64,000 bases of DNA, from positions 186,001 through 250,000 of the forward strand of contig CAVYYV010000006.1 in NCBI GenBank assembly GCA_963772815.1. Reading direction: 5' to 3'. The DNA is from DATFFO01 sp963772815. Lineage in GTDB: Bacteria > Actinomycetota > Acidimicrobiia > Spongiisociales > ZC4RG35. Below the pieces are notes generated by a model. That model saw only the letters and a program-made list of their open reading frames with translations. It had not been told where the DNA came from and did not search any database. This document shows, piece by piece, positions 8,314 through 16,902 of this stretch (positions are counted from its first letter, which is position 1; each line of letters starts with the position of its first letter). A program made the position numbers and the translations under genes.

Positions 8314-9180
8314 CTAATCCCTTCCGTTGGAGGCGGCCTCGCTAGCCTCCTCCAGCTCCCACAGCATGGCCGAGAATTCGGGAACCCTGATGTATTGGTA
8401 ATGACTGTCGCCCGGCCGGCAGATACGCCAGAGGCGACCCGACCGCCACCAGAACAGGTCACAGCCCACGGGGAGAGGAGACGCTACGAACGAGCCCGCG
8501 GCGTACTCCAGCATCGCCAGGGCGGCATCGGCAAAGGAGCGGTCACCGATGCGGTGGTATAGAACCTCGTCCCGAGCCGGCACGGCCACCAGGGCGCCGT
8601 AGGGGCTGTGCGGATCCACATAGCGATCCATAGCCAGAATCCGGGTCGAGGTCCAGCGTCCGCCCCGCACGGCGGTGAATCCGGCGCCGGAGTCGGAGCA
8701 CAGGCCGACCTGTTCGACAGGCTCGTCCCACAACGAACCTGCCCGTGCCTTGTCCCAGACGATCCCCGGATCGACCCCCCAGCCGTCCGCCACCTCCGAT
8801 GTCACCGTCATCGCCAACGGCCCCTTCCTGAGCATGAGTCGCTCCCCCAGACCATCGACCAGGGTACGTTCCATCAGGGCCCCGTCGAACAGACCGAGAT
8901 CGCTAGCTGCGATCACGGCCGAACGCAGATTGGGAATGGCAAGCCCGAAATGCTCGGGCTGGGCGGGATCGACGGCCAAGAGAAGATCGAAATGCGACTC
9001 GAGCGCCGTCACCCAGTCCGGGGGAGGCACATCAGCAAGGCGACGTCGGAGCGGTTCGAGGCCGAATACCCGTCCGTCGTGCGCGGTCAGGCCACCATCA
9101 CCCAGCTCCACCTCGAGTCCCCGCCCGGCGAAGTACTGCAGGGCCATCTCCAAAAGCTCATCAACGGTGGGCGCATCCAT
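8314..9180 (-). CDS. Hypothetical protein, 288 aa
   Basis: A soluble protein with no signal or membrane segment, rich in Asp, Leu and Trp. It has the look of a conserved cytosolic protein (TVDELLEMALQYFAGRGLEVEL at the N-terminus, LLLAVDPAQPEHFGLAIPN inside), but I recognise no family. Two starts are possible: ATG at 9180, chosen here, and TTG at 9189 in the same frame. It lies downstream of the coiled-coil gene and hsp20 on the same strand and may belong to their transcript. Confidence 0.6.
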   Translation of the reverse strand: MDAPTVDELLEMALQYFAGRGLEVELGDGGLTAHDGRVFGLEPLRRRLADVPPPDWVTALESHFDLLLAVDPAQPEHFGLAIPNLRSAVIAASDLGLFDGALMERTLVDGLGERLMLRKGPLAMTVTSEVADGWGVDPGIVWDKARAGSLWDEPVEQVGLCSDSGAGFTAVRGGRWTSTRILAMDRYVDPHSPYGALVAVPARDEVLYHRIGDRSFADAALAMLEYAAGSFVASPLPVGCDLFWWRSGRLWRICRPGDSHYQYIRVPEFSAMLWELEEASEAASNGRD

Positions 9181-9255
9181 ACCCTCCAACCCTATAGGAG
9201 CGGAGTTTGCGATGGAAGAGGGATCTCAACGATGCTTGACTCGGCAGCGTCCGGC

Positions 9256-9714
9256 TCAGCCCAGATCGAGCTCGATCGCCTCATATACCGTGTCCGCCTC
9301 CCTGCCCCGATATTGGTGGATGGCGCGTATGACCGCGCCGATGCGATGCCGCAGGTCACTGACATCAACTGCCACCGGATCCTCGACCTGGCGGCGGAGC
9401 GACACGACCTGGCGAGCGAGATCTTCGAGCTGCCGATGGAGGTGCTCGATCCGGGTTTGGAACCGACGCGGGTTCTCGGCTGCGACCATCGCCAGCAGGG
9501 CGTCGGGACGAGCCGACTCGGCCAGCTCCTCTGCCAGGGCGGACCCGAGGACATTCAAGCCCTCTGCCACTTGCTCGGGCCACTCGGGGCCCGCCCCGGC
9601 TCTGCTCATGGCCGCCTCGAGGCGATGCATCGCCTCCAGCACCCGGTCGCGCTCTGCCCGACGGGCGGCGAAGGCCTCCTCCCGGCGCTCCAAACGGTCC
9701 GGCTCCCGGTTCAT
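9256..9714 (-). CDS. Small coiled-coil protein downstream of hsp20
   Basis: 152 aa, almost entirely charged helix: heptad-like leucines with Arg/Glu from MNREPDRLERREEAF onward and again at RRFQTRIEHLHRQLEDLARQ. No catalytic motif. It begins 21 nt after the Hsp20 stop codon and is likely co-transcribed, so a stress-related accessory role is possible but unproven. Confidence 0.55.
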   Translation of the reverse strand: MNREPDRLERREEAFAARRAERDRVLEAMHRLEAAMSRAGAGPEWPEQVAEGLNVLGSALAEELAESARPDALLAMVAAENPRRFQTRIEHLHRQLEDLARQVVSLRRQVEDPVAVDVSDLRHRIGAVIRAIHQYRGREADTVYEAIELDLG

Positions 9715-9735
9715 GGCCAGGGGACCGAGCCCCGC

Positions 9736-10149
9736 TCAGCTCCCAATCGCCTTGGGGCCCGTTGAGACCGAGATCTTCTGAGGCTGGGCCTCCGGACGGC
9801 TGGGAATGGTGACGGTCAGCACTCCATGGTCGTAGCCGGCCTCGACCTTGCCGACGTCGAGCGAGCTTCCCAACCTGACCTGACGGCTGTGGGTACCGGT
9901 GGGCCGCTCACGCACCAGCCAGTTGACTCCCCCGGTGTCCTCCAGGGGCCGTTCGGCCTTGACCGTGAGCATGCCTCCCTCCACCGTCACGTCGACCTTG
10001 TCGGGGTCGGCGCCGGCCAGATCGAAGCGAAGGGTGTAGGTGCCCTCGTGCTCAAAGGCGTCCATCGGCATCATGGCACCCTGCGACCGGCCGGCCATGG
10101 TTCCGAACATGCGATCCATCTCCTCGAAGGGGTCCACGAAACGGGCCAC
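9736..10149 (-). CDS. Hsp20 / alpha-crystallin family small heat-shock protein
   Basis: 137 aa. Small heat-shock proteins hold unfolding proteins in the cytosol for later refolding. The alpha-crystallin domain spans about residues 40-125, with YTLRFDLAGADPDKVDV, the beta-strand LTVKAER, and the conserved A-x-x-x-x-G-V-L element as AGYDHGVLTVTIP. The N-terminus VARFVDPFEEMDRMF is the usual DPF-type start. The GTG at 10149 follows AGGAGGAG with good spacing. It is divergent from the DnaJ-like gene; the shared region carries a good promoter. Confidence 0.88.
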   Translation of the reverse strand: MARFVDPFEEMDRMFGTMAGRSQGAMMPMDAFEHEGTYTLRFDLAGADPDKVDVTVEGGMLTVKAERPLEDTGGVNWLVRERPTGTHSRQVRLGSSLDVGKVEAGYDHGVLTVTIPSRPEAQPQKISVSTGPKAIGS

Positions 10150-10271
10150 GAGCTCTCCTCCTGTGTTGTCGGACTGTGGTCCCAGGTCGTCCGAAGCGTG
10201 GAACGCCGGTCCTGCCACTCGATCCGGCCGGCCCGACTCGATTCGGACTCCCTGTGCTTATGGTATTTGGA

Positions 10272-10300
10272 AACATATAATCTGATAGAGTCGTTGTCAA
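10272..10300 (-). promoter_or_regulatory. Promoter for hsp20 (TTGACA, 17 nt, TATGTT)
   Basis: On the minus strand a perfect -35 TTGACA (10300-10295) is followed after 17 nt by TATGTT (10277-10272). It lies in the AT-richest stretch of the neighbourhood, between hsp20 and the DnaJ-like gene, and implies a leader of about 115 nt. On the opposite strand TATAAT (10276-10281) overlaps it and could serve the DnaJ-like gene. I could not make out a convincing HspR (HAIR) or CIRCE operator. Confidence 0.55.
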
Positions 10301-10336
10301 CTAGACGATACGAGCAAGCTACTCGGGTGCGACGAA

Positions 10337-10843
10337 ATGGCCACAAGCGAGCCGGAATTCGATGCGTACGCCGTGCTGGGAGTTGAACCGACGGCCGGCC
10401 CCGACGAGATCAGGGCCGCCTTCAGGAGGATGGTCCAGGAACGGCACCCCGACACCGCTCCCTCTCGCCGGCTTCCGGCGTCGGTCCAGGAGGTAGTCGA
10501 GGCCTATCGCATCCTCATGGATCCGGCCCGCCGGGCCCGCCACGACGCCGACCGAAGTCGACGCCCGTCCACCGCCCGGACCGTCCCGATCGAGCATCGG
10601 TCCGTACGGGCGCAGGCCGTGGCGGGTGAAGCCTCTGCCTTCGTTCCCTGCCCGGGATGCGACGGCAAGGGTCGGGTGGTGAGGCAGTCCGCCTGCTCCG
10701 TCTGCGCCGGCACCGGCGAGATCACACTGCTCGGCCCCACCGGGGGTGGCCGCCTGTTGTGCGGCAGCTGTCGGGGTCGCGGACACCTGAGCTGGCTCCG
10801 GATCTGTCCGGGCTGTGACGGCAGCGGGCTGGTGACGGGCTGA
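10337..10843 (+). CDS. Short DnaJ-like protein: J domain plus zinc finger
   Basis: 168 aa. Residues about 8-65 are a J domain with the invariant HPD (QERHPDTAP), which would stimulate an Hsp70 ATPase. Residues about 105-168 hold four CxxCxG-type knuckles (CPGCDGKG, CSVCAGTG, CGSCRGRG, CPGCDGSG), the DnaJ cysteine-rich zinc domain. The Gly/Phe linker and the C-terminal substrate-binding domains of full DnaJ (about 375 aa) are absent, so this is a J-plus-zinc stub. It is divergent from hsp20, which suggests joint stress induction. Confidence 0.85.
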   Translation: MATSEPEFDAYAVLGVEPTAGPDEIRAAFRRMVQERHPDTAPSRRLPASVQEVVEAYRILMDPARRARHDADRSRRPSTARTVPIEHRSVRAQAVAGEASAFVPCPGCDGKGRVVRQSACSVCAGTGEITLLGPTGGGRLLCGSCRGRGHLSWLRICPGCDGSGLVTG

Positions 10844-10896
10844 CTCCGCCGGCCTCCTGGTGAGCCGAGATCGTCCTTGGTTCGCCGCCCCTCGGC

Positions 10897-11277
10897 TCAT
10901 CCCACCTGAAGCGTGGTCCCGGTGAAACGGGCAACCAGGGAATCTCCGGCCATGACTCGGACTTCCCAGGTGACGGCGCGAGAGTCGGGCGTCGAAACCC
11001 GAGTGGCACACGCCCGCAAGACCCCATCTCCGACCTTGTTCCCGCCCATGACCACGTGTGTGGCAACCGCCACGGCCGTCGAGTCCCGGTTCGAGATCAA
11101 GCTCATGGCGCAGTCGGCCAGAGAGAAGACCACCCCGGAGTCGACTTCGCCGCCGACGGTCAAGTGGTGATCACCCAGGTCCATTTCGATGACGATCTGA
11201 TCGGAGGAGTCTTCGACCAGCCTCACGCCGAGCGAAGCAGCGAATTTATCCTCGGCCAGCAAGTCGGCGGCGCTCAT
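10897..11277 (-). CDS. PaaI-type hotdog-fold thioesterase
   Basis: 126 aa hotdog-fold protein that would hydrolyse acyl-CoA thioesters. LTVGGEVDSGVVFSLADCAMSLISN corresponds to the conserved HGG..ALAD helix region of PaaI-like thioesterases, but the usual HGG/NxxG residues read VGGEVDSG, so the active-site Asp/Glu is probably in GGEVDSG. Start: ATG at 11277 with TTAGGAG upstream. It follows the MFS gene by 12 nt and is probably in the same operon. Confidence 0.78.
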   Translation of the reverse strand: MSAADLLAEDKFAASLGVRLVEDSSDQIVIEMDLGDHHLTVGGEVDSGVVFSLADCAMSLISNRDSTAVAVATHVVMGGNKVGDGVLRACATRVSTPDSRAVTWEVRVMAGDSLVARFTGTTLQVG

Positions 11278-11289
11278 GGGCCAATTCTC

Positions 11290-12459
11290 CTAAGAAGGCC
11301 CGCCGACATGCAAGACGCCGCGGGTGACGACCAGTGACCAGCCGATCCCGGCCCCGGCCATGAGGCATCCTGAGACCACCAGCCACATGGGTGAGAAGGA
11401 CCAGGTGTCCACCACCACCCCCAGGACCAGCGGTGCCCCTCCCGCCCCGACGAAAATGCCCGCCTGGGTAATCGCGGAGGAGGCGGCAGCCACCTCCCGG
11501 TCGGCTCCTACCACCGAGGCAGTCATCAAGCCCGGCCAGCCCCACCCGGTGGCATAGGCGGCCAGGACCGACACCGCGAAGAGGGCCCCCGTCACCCAGG
11601 GCAGCAGGGCGAACACAACGCTTCCCACCGCCAACAGCGACACGAGCATGGCCAGCGTCCCGCCCCGCTTGTCCACCCACAATCCGGATCCCACCCGGGC
11701 CAGGATCGAGGCCCCCGAACCTCCGAACTGCAACCATCCCGCCGCCGACTCGGACACACCCCGGCCCACCGCTGCGGAGACCATGAAGGTGCCAAGGGAA
11801 ACGGCCGCCACCGCCCCCAGGCCCGCCACCAGCGCCAGACGTCTCAGCTGTCGGGTGGTGAGGGGCCGGGCGGGTCTTCGCGCCACCGTCACTGGAGTGG
11901 CCTCCGGTTCCACGTTGGGTATCAGCAGCCACGCCGCCAAGGCGAGGATGCCGGCCCCGAGGAAGGCGGGGCGCCAGCCGAGGTGGACCACCACCACAGG
12001 GACCGCCAGGCCGGCCAGCAGAGTCGAGGTTGGGATGCCGGCGTGTTTGAGCCCGAATACGGTGGCATTGCGGTCGGGATTGGTATGCCGCGCCAGCGCC
12101 TGGTTGGCTGCCGGGTTGGCCGACCCATACATCACAGCGCCACCCATCAGAAGCAGCGCCAGGGACCAGGGAGAGTGAGCAAGCGGGGCTATGGCCGCCG
12201 AGACCACCGCCGAGACGACGACGTTGATGCGCATCGCCCCTCTCCAGCCCACCCGTTGAACCCAGCGCCCCAGGCGGGGGGAGGTGACCGAGGCAGTGAG
12301 GAAGAAGAGCGCCGTGAGAGTCCCCAACCCCAGCGGCCCCAAATGCAGCTCTGGGCCGATGCGAAAGAACGCGGCACCGGTGAGGAACACCGGGAGGGTG
12401 GACACCGTCACGATGGCCACGCTGAGAACGAGCAGGCGGATCTGGGACGCCGACTTCAC
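11290..12459 (-). CDS. MFS transporter
   Basis: 389 aa with about 12 hydrophobic segments. The R-x-G-R element RLGRWVQRVGWRGAM (after TM2) and GLKHAGIPTSTLLAG (TM5) are of the major facilitator type and resemble cyanate/nitrate-type (CynX-like) permeases. GTG start at 12459. The thioesterase gene follows by 12 nt. Substrate not predictable. Confidence 0.83.
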   Translation of the reverse strand: MKSASQIRLLVLSVAIVTVSTLPVFLTGAAFFRIGPELHLGPLGLGTLTALFFLTASVTSPRLGRWVQRVGWRGAMRINVVVSAVVSAAIAPLAHSPWSLALLLMGGAVMYGSANPAANQALARHTNPDRNATVFGLKHAGIPTSTLLAGLAVPVVVVHLGWRPAFLGAGILALAAWLLIPNVEPEATPVTVARRPARPLTTRQLRRLALVAGLGAVAAVSLGTFMVSAAVGRGVSESAAGWLQFGGSGASILARVGSGLWVDKRGGTLAMLVSLLAVGSVVFALLPWVTGALFAVSVLAAYATGWGWPGLMTASVVGADREVAAASSAITQAGIFVGAGGAPLVLGVVVDTWSFSPMWLVVSGCLMAGAGIGWSLVVTRGVLHVGGPS

Positions 12460-12512
12460 CGTGTGAGAGTATCGTCCGCGGCCCGGCGCTCAGACCGGTC
12501 GGTTCGGCAGTC

Positions 12513-13094
12513 TCAGGCCGGAGCGAAGGTGCAGGAAACCACGACGCCTGCCCGGGCATGACAGACGATCATGGTGTTACGTGCAATGAGGGCCGTGCCG
12601 GAAGAGCCGTCGATCTGGAAGCTGAAACCCTCCGGGCCACCCGGAACCCAAGGCACCTGAGCCACGACGTTGGCCCACGCCACCTTCTCGCCGGCCGCCT
12701 GGTCACCCGCCCCAAGAGCTGCCATGAATCGCTCTAGGGCGGCAGCGTTGTCGGAGGCGGGCTCGGTCCCCGCCGCGAAGCGCTCGGCGCAGCGCTCTAC
12801 CACGGCCTCCTCGACCCGCAGAGCAGCAGTGGCGATGGCGGCGAACTCCCCCTCCTCTGAGAGCATGGCGTCGAGATCCCTGAGGACGGAAGGGTCATCG
12901 AGGGCGGCCCGCAATGGGCCATCGTCTCCCGACCTGAGGAGGACCAGGTACCCGTTGCACAGTGAGGCAGGATCGGGCACAGAGGCCGCAACGGTCGTCG
13001 AGCTCGAGTTGGGCGAACTCGAGGGCGCTGAGCTCGCCGCCGGCGCCGCACACGACGCCAGAACTACCGCCAGCGCCCAGTGGAGCCGCTTCAT
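12513..13094 (-). CDS. Putative lipoprotein
   Basis: 193 aa. Signal peptide with lipobox LASC (Cys at about residue 14), then a Ser/Thr/Pro-rich linker (about 15-40) and a helical domain from about 45. The C-terminal part has paired cysteines (IVCHARAGVVVSCTF). Lipid-anchored, extracytoplasmic, function unknown. Start: ATG at 13094 rather than the upstream in-frame start, because it begins the signal peptide and lies 7 nt after TAGACT. Confidence 0.72.
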   Translation of the reverse strand: MKRLHWALAVVLASCAAPAASSAPSSSPNSSSTTVAASVPDPASLCNGYLVLLRSGDDGPLRAALDDPSVLRDLDAMLSEEGEFAAIATAALRVEEAVVERCAERFAAGTEPASDNAAALERFMAALGAGDQAAGEKVAWANVVAQVPWVPGGPEGFSFQIDGSSGTALIARNTMIVCHARAGVVVSCTFAPA

Positions 13095-13101
13095 CCAGGC
13101 G

Positions 13102-13107
13102 AGTCTA
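13102..13107 (-). promoter_or_regulatory. -10 box TAGACT for the leaderless lipoprotein gene
   Basis: TAGACT, 7 nt, then ATG at 13094, in the 60-nt divergent gap with the DUF445 gene. No Shine-Dalgarno. Confidence 0.55.
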
Positions 13108-13154
13108 AGCGGACGGACTCCCGGAGAGACCCCGGGACCTGGCAGCATGTCGGG

Positions 13155-14411
13155 GTGACCGTCGTGTATTCCGAATACGACCGCGCCCGGGCGGACGCCC
13201 TGTCGCGTACCCGCCGCCGAGCAACGGGGTTCCTGCTGGCCGCTACGGCCCTATTCATCGCCACCTTCTTCGTCAGAGAAGTGGCATGGGTCGGGTTCGT
13301 TCGGGCCACGACCGAGGCGTCGATGATCGGGGGGCTGGCGGACTGGTTCGCCGTGGTGGCGCTTTTCCGCCACCCCCTCGGCATACCCATACCGCACACG
13401 GCCATCATTCCTCGCTCCAAGACCGGGCTGGGACGCAGCCTCGGAGATTTCGTCCGCCACAACTTCCTGGCACCCGACCAGATTCTGACCCGTATTCAGT
13501 CCGCCGACCTTCCCTCCCGTATCGGCCGATGGCTTCACGACCCCGACAACGCCGCCCAGCTGGCCGGCCACCTGGCCACCACCCTCGGAGCGTTGGCCGA
13601 AGGGCTCGATGCCGAGCCGGTCGAGGACGAGCTGGAGCGGCTGGTAGTGACGCGCCTTCGATCTCTTCCCATCGCAGAGATGGTGGGCAGGGGGATGGAG
13701 GCCGCCATCGCCGGCGGCCAGCACCAGCCACTGATGACCGCCGCCATCTCCGGGATCGATCAATCCCTGGCGGACAACCGGCCCGCCCTCCGTCGGCGAC
13801 TAGGCGAGGAATCCCCCTGGTGGGTGCCCGATGCCGTCGACAACGCCGTGTTCGAGCGTGCCTACGAGGCGCTGCACGGATTTCTGGCCGAGCTGGCCAC
13901 CGACCCCGACCACGAGATCCGCAAGGCCGTGGACGTCCGGCTGGCCGATCTGGCCAGAAGACTGCGCACCGACCCCGACCTGGCCAAACTGGTCAACGAC
14001 CGGATCGAGGACCTCGCCTCCCATCCCGAATTACGGCGGTGGGCGCGAGGAACCTGGTCCGAGCTGGCCTCCGCCTTGGCGGAAGCCTCGGCCTCACCCG
14101 ACTCCGGGCTGAGAAACAGGATCGCTCAGGCCCTGCATCGCCTGGGGGAACGCCTGACGGCAGACCAGGAGCTGAGGCAGCGAGTAGCAGCATGGGTCGA
14201 TTCCCTGGCCCCTCCGCTAGCCCGCGCCGGCCAGCGTGAGATCGGCGACCTGATCAGCTCGACAGTCGACCGGTGGGACCCCGAGGACGCCAGTCGACGG
14301 CTGGAGCTGTGGATGGGTCGCGATCTGCAGTTCGTGAGGATCAACGGAACCGTCGTGGGAGGATTGGCCGGCCTCGCCATACACACCGTCGTAGTCCTGC
14401 TGGGAGGCTGA
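13155..14411 (+). CDS. DUF445 family membrane protein
   Basis: 418 aa. TM1 at about residues 24-42, then the DUF445 hallmark IGGLADWFAVVALFRHPLGIPIPHTAIIP (quoted in two parts: IGGLADWFAVVALF and RHPLGIPIPHTAIIP), a long helical region, and a C-terminal TM (GGLAGLAIHTVVVLL). DUF445 proteins are bacterial inner-membrane proteins of unresolved function. The GTG at 13155 is chosen because the upstream frame extension overlaps the divergent lipoprotein gene. Only 3 nt separate it from hrpB, so the two are probably co-transcribed. Confidence 0.85.
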   Translation: MTVVYSEYDRARADALSRTRRRATGFLLAATALFIATFFVREVAWVGFVRATTEASMIGGLADWFAVVALFRHPLGIPIPHTAIIPRSKTGLGRSLGDFVRHNFLAPDQILTRIQSADLPSRIGRWLHDPDNAAQLAGHLATTLGALAEGLDAEPVEDELERLVVTRLRSLPIAEMVGRGMEAAIAGGQHQPLMTAAISGIDQSLADNRPALRRRLGEESPWWVPDAVDNAVFERAYEALHGFLAELATDPDHEIRKAVDVRLADLARRLRTDPDLAKLVNDRIEDLASHPELRRWARGTWSELASALAEASASPDSGLRNRIAQALHRLGERLTADQELRQRVAAWVDSLAPPLARAGQREIGDLISSTVDRWDPEDASRRLELWMGRDLQFVRINGTVVGGLAGLAIHTVVVLLGG

Positions 14412-14414
14412 CCC

Positions 14415-16838
14415 GTGGGTCTTCCCGTCGAAGAGGTGATCGACGAGCTCCGCCGGGCTCTGCTCGGCCACGGAAGCGCGGTCCTGGTTGCACCGCCCGG
14501 ATCCGGAAAGACGACCCTGGTCCCACTGCACCTCATACAAGACTTGGAGGGCAAGCTCGTGATGCTGGAGCCACGCCGGATCGCCACCCGAGCCGCGGCC
14601 CGTCGCATGGCTCAGCTCCTGGGCGAGGAGGTGGGCCAGACGGTCGGCTATGTGACCCGTGACGACCGGGCCGTGGGGCGCTCGACCCGAATCGAAGTCG
14701 TCACCGAGGGAGTCCTCACTCGCCGCCTGCAATCGGACCCGAACCTCCCCGGCACTTCGCTGGTGATCTTCGACGAGCTCCACGAACGCAACCTGCAGAC
14801 CGACCTCGGACTGGCACTCATTCTGGACGTCCGCGCTGGCCTGCGACCCGACCTGCGAATTCTGGCCATGTCGGCCACCATCGACGCCGAGTCGGTCGCG
14901 TCTCTGCTGGGTAACGCTCCGGTCGTGACCGCCGCCGGACGAATGCATCCGGTTGAAATGCGCTGGATGCCCCCGCCGCCCCGCTCCCGGAGGACCGAAG
15001 ACCACGTCGCCGGTGTGGTACGGCGGGCAGTCGAGGAGAGCCGGGGCGACGTCCTCGTCTTCTTGCCCGGCATGGGAGAGATGCGGAGGGTGAGGGAGCG
15101 GCTTTCGGACCTGCTGGCGGATGTGCGCCTCCTCCACGGGTCCCTGCCTCCGGTGCAGCAGGATGCCGCCATCGCCGCGTCGGTTCCTCCCATCCCGAAG
15201 GTGGTGTTGGCCACCGACATCGCCGAGTCGAGCGTCACCGTGGAGGGGGTCGGCGTCGTGGTCGACTCCGGGCTGGCCCGGGCGCCTCGCTTCGACCCGC
15301 ACACCGGCATGACGAGGCTGCAGACCATCACCATCTCCCGGGCCTCGGCCGACCAGCGGGCCGGTCGGGCGGGGCGCCTCGGGCCCGGCATCGCATATCG
15401 GCTCTGGTCGAAGGTCGAGCATGCCGCTCGAACACCCCACATCGAGCCCGAGATCACTCAGGTGGACCTGGCGGGACTGGCCCTCGAGCTGGCCGTGTGG
15501 GGCGTCTCCGAGCCCGCTGAGCTGACCTGGCTGGACGAGCCTCCCGCGCCGGCCTGGGCGGAGGCAGTCGACCTGCTCACCCAGTTGGGGGCCTTGACCG
15601 AGGGGCGAATCACGGACCTGGGAAGGCGGATGGCGGTTCTACCCGTTCACCCGCGCCTGGCCCGTATGGTTGCCACGGCCGACGAGGAGGCCGCCCTGGC
15701 GGTGTGGCTGGCCGCCCTCATCTCCGAGCGTGATCCGCTCCGGGGCAAACCGGGCGAGGTCCCCGTCGACCTGGGCCTCCGAATCCGCCTGCTGGTGGAT
15801 GAGACGGCTCGCCACCCGGCCGCATCTCCGCCCGGTCTGGCCAGAATCCGCCGCACCGCCTCAGATCTGGCCCGGCGAGCAGGGGTGAATCATCATGCAC
15901 CGGTTCATGCGGACTCGGTCGGCAGGGTCCTGGCCCGAGCCTTCCCCGACCGCCTGGCCATCCGGCGAGGCACGCCGGGACGGTTTCAGTTGCGGACCGG
16001 TACCACGTGCTTCATGGCTCCGTCCGACACATTGGCCGCCGAGACCTTCCTGGTGGCGGCCGACCTGGACGGGCGTCGCAAGGATGCCCGAATTCGACTG
16101 GCGGCCGGCATCGACCGCGCCGACGTGCTGGATCGCTTCTCCCACCAGATCCAGACCCGCCACAGCCTCACCTGGGAGGAAGAGCGTCTGGTAGACCGAA
16201 CGGAGCGACGGCTGGGAGGAATCGTCCTGGATCGCAGCGACCAGAGGCCCGACCCCGGTCCTGAGACCAGCGCCGCTCTCACCCGGCGGATCCGGGATCG
16301 GGGTATCGACGCCCTGCCGTGGGACGCGTCTGCGCGTGGCATACAGGAACGAGTCAACCACTTGCACGAAACACTGGGAGACGATTGGCCCGACTGGTCC
16401 GATGCCGCCCTCCGCAGGACATTGGACACCTGGCTGGCTCCACGCCTGGCCGCCGCCACCGGCTGGGACGACGTCCAGAATCTGGATATGGGGTCGGTCC
16501 TCAGATCGATGCTGGGCCACGAGCTCCTAGGCCGTCTGGGCGAGGTAGCGCCCACTCACATAGTCGTTCCGTCCGGGCGGCGGATCCCGGTCGACTACAG
16601 CCGTGACTCCCCCACCGTGTCCGTGCGGGTACAGGAGATGTTCGGCTCCACCGACACGCCCCGCATCGGCGGCGAGCCTGTGGTTCTCGAACTGCTCTCC
16701 CCGGCCAACCGCCCCCTTCAGATCACCTCCGACCTGGCCGGCTTCTGGAAGGGCTCCTGGACAGCCGTACGCAAGGAGATGGCCGGCCGCTACCCCAAGC
16801 ACGACTGGCCCGAGGATCCCGCCACTGTTCGTCCCTGA
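14415..16838 (+). CDS. hrpB: ATP-dependent RNA helicase HrpB
   Basis: 807 aa, the usual HrpB length. DEAH-family superfamily 2 helicase: Walker A APPGSGKTT (about residues 25-33), motif II DELHERN (DEAH replaced by DELH, common in HrpB), motif III MSATID, motif V ATDIAESSVT and motif VI QRAGRAGR. The winged-helix/ratchet region and the HrpB-specific C-terminal domain follow (VPSGRRIPVDYS, PRIGGEPVVLELLSPANRPLQ). RNA substrate unknown; cytosolic. GTG start, 3 nt after the DUF445 stop. The stop codon is followed immediately by the 56-bp structured element (16839-16894). Confidence 0.93.
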   Translation: MGLPVEEVIDELRRALLGHGSAVLVAPPGSGKTTLVPLHLIQDLEGKLVMLEPRRIATRAAARRMAQLLGEEVGQTVGYVTRDDRAVGRSTRIEVVTEGVLTRRLQSDPNLPGTSLVIFDELHERNLQTDLGLALILDVRAGLRPDLRILAMSATIDAESVASLLGNAPVVTAAGRMHPVEMRWMPPPPRSRRTEDHVAGVVRRAVEESRGDVLVFLPGMGEMRRVRERLSDLLADVRLLHGSLPPVQQDAAIAASVPPIPKVVLATDIAESSVTVEGVGVVVDSGLARAPRFDPHTGMTRLQTITISRASADQRAGRAGRLGPGIAYRLWSKVEHAARTPHIEPEITQVDLAGLALELAVWGVSEPAELTWLDEPPAPAWAEAVDLLTQLGALTEGRITDLGRRMAVLPVHPRLARMVATADEEAALAVWLAALISERDPLRGKPGEVPVDLGLRIRLLVDETARHPAASPPGLARIRRTASDLARRAGVNHHAPVHADSVGRVLARAFPDRLAIRRGTPGRFQLRTGTTCFMAPSDTLAAETFLVAADLDGRRKDARIRLAAGIDRADVLDRFSHQIQTRHSLTWEEERLVDRTERRLGGIVLDRSDQRPDPGPETSAALTRRIRDRGIDALPWDASARGIQERVNHLHETLGDDWPDWSDAALRRTLDTWLAPRLAAATGWDDVQNLDMGSVLRSMLGHELLGRLGEVAPTHIVVPSGRRIPVDYSRDSPTVSVRVQEMFGSTDTPRIGGEPVVLELLSPANRPLQITSDLAGFWKGSWTAVRKEMAGRYPKHDWPEDPATVRP

Positions 16839-16894
16839 GCGTTCTTATCAGCAAAACGGGACCCTCAGGGGTCCGATTCGTAGGGGAGAACGCG
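16839..16894 (+). repeat. 56-bp structured element, copy A (directly after the hrpB stop)
   Basis: It starts on the base after the hrpB TGA. Outer stem GCGTTCT/AGAACGC (7 bp, closing the whole element); inner hairpin GGACCC-tcag-GGGTCC; unpaired conserved blocks TATCAGCAAA and GTAGGGG. The reverse complement of 20229-20284 matches it at 45 of 56 positions. It fills the gap between the convergent hrpB and phoH genes, so a terminator role is possible, though it has no T-tract. Confidence 0.85.
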
Positions 16895-16902
16895 CCGAAG
16901 CC

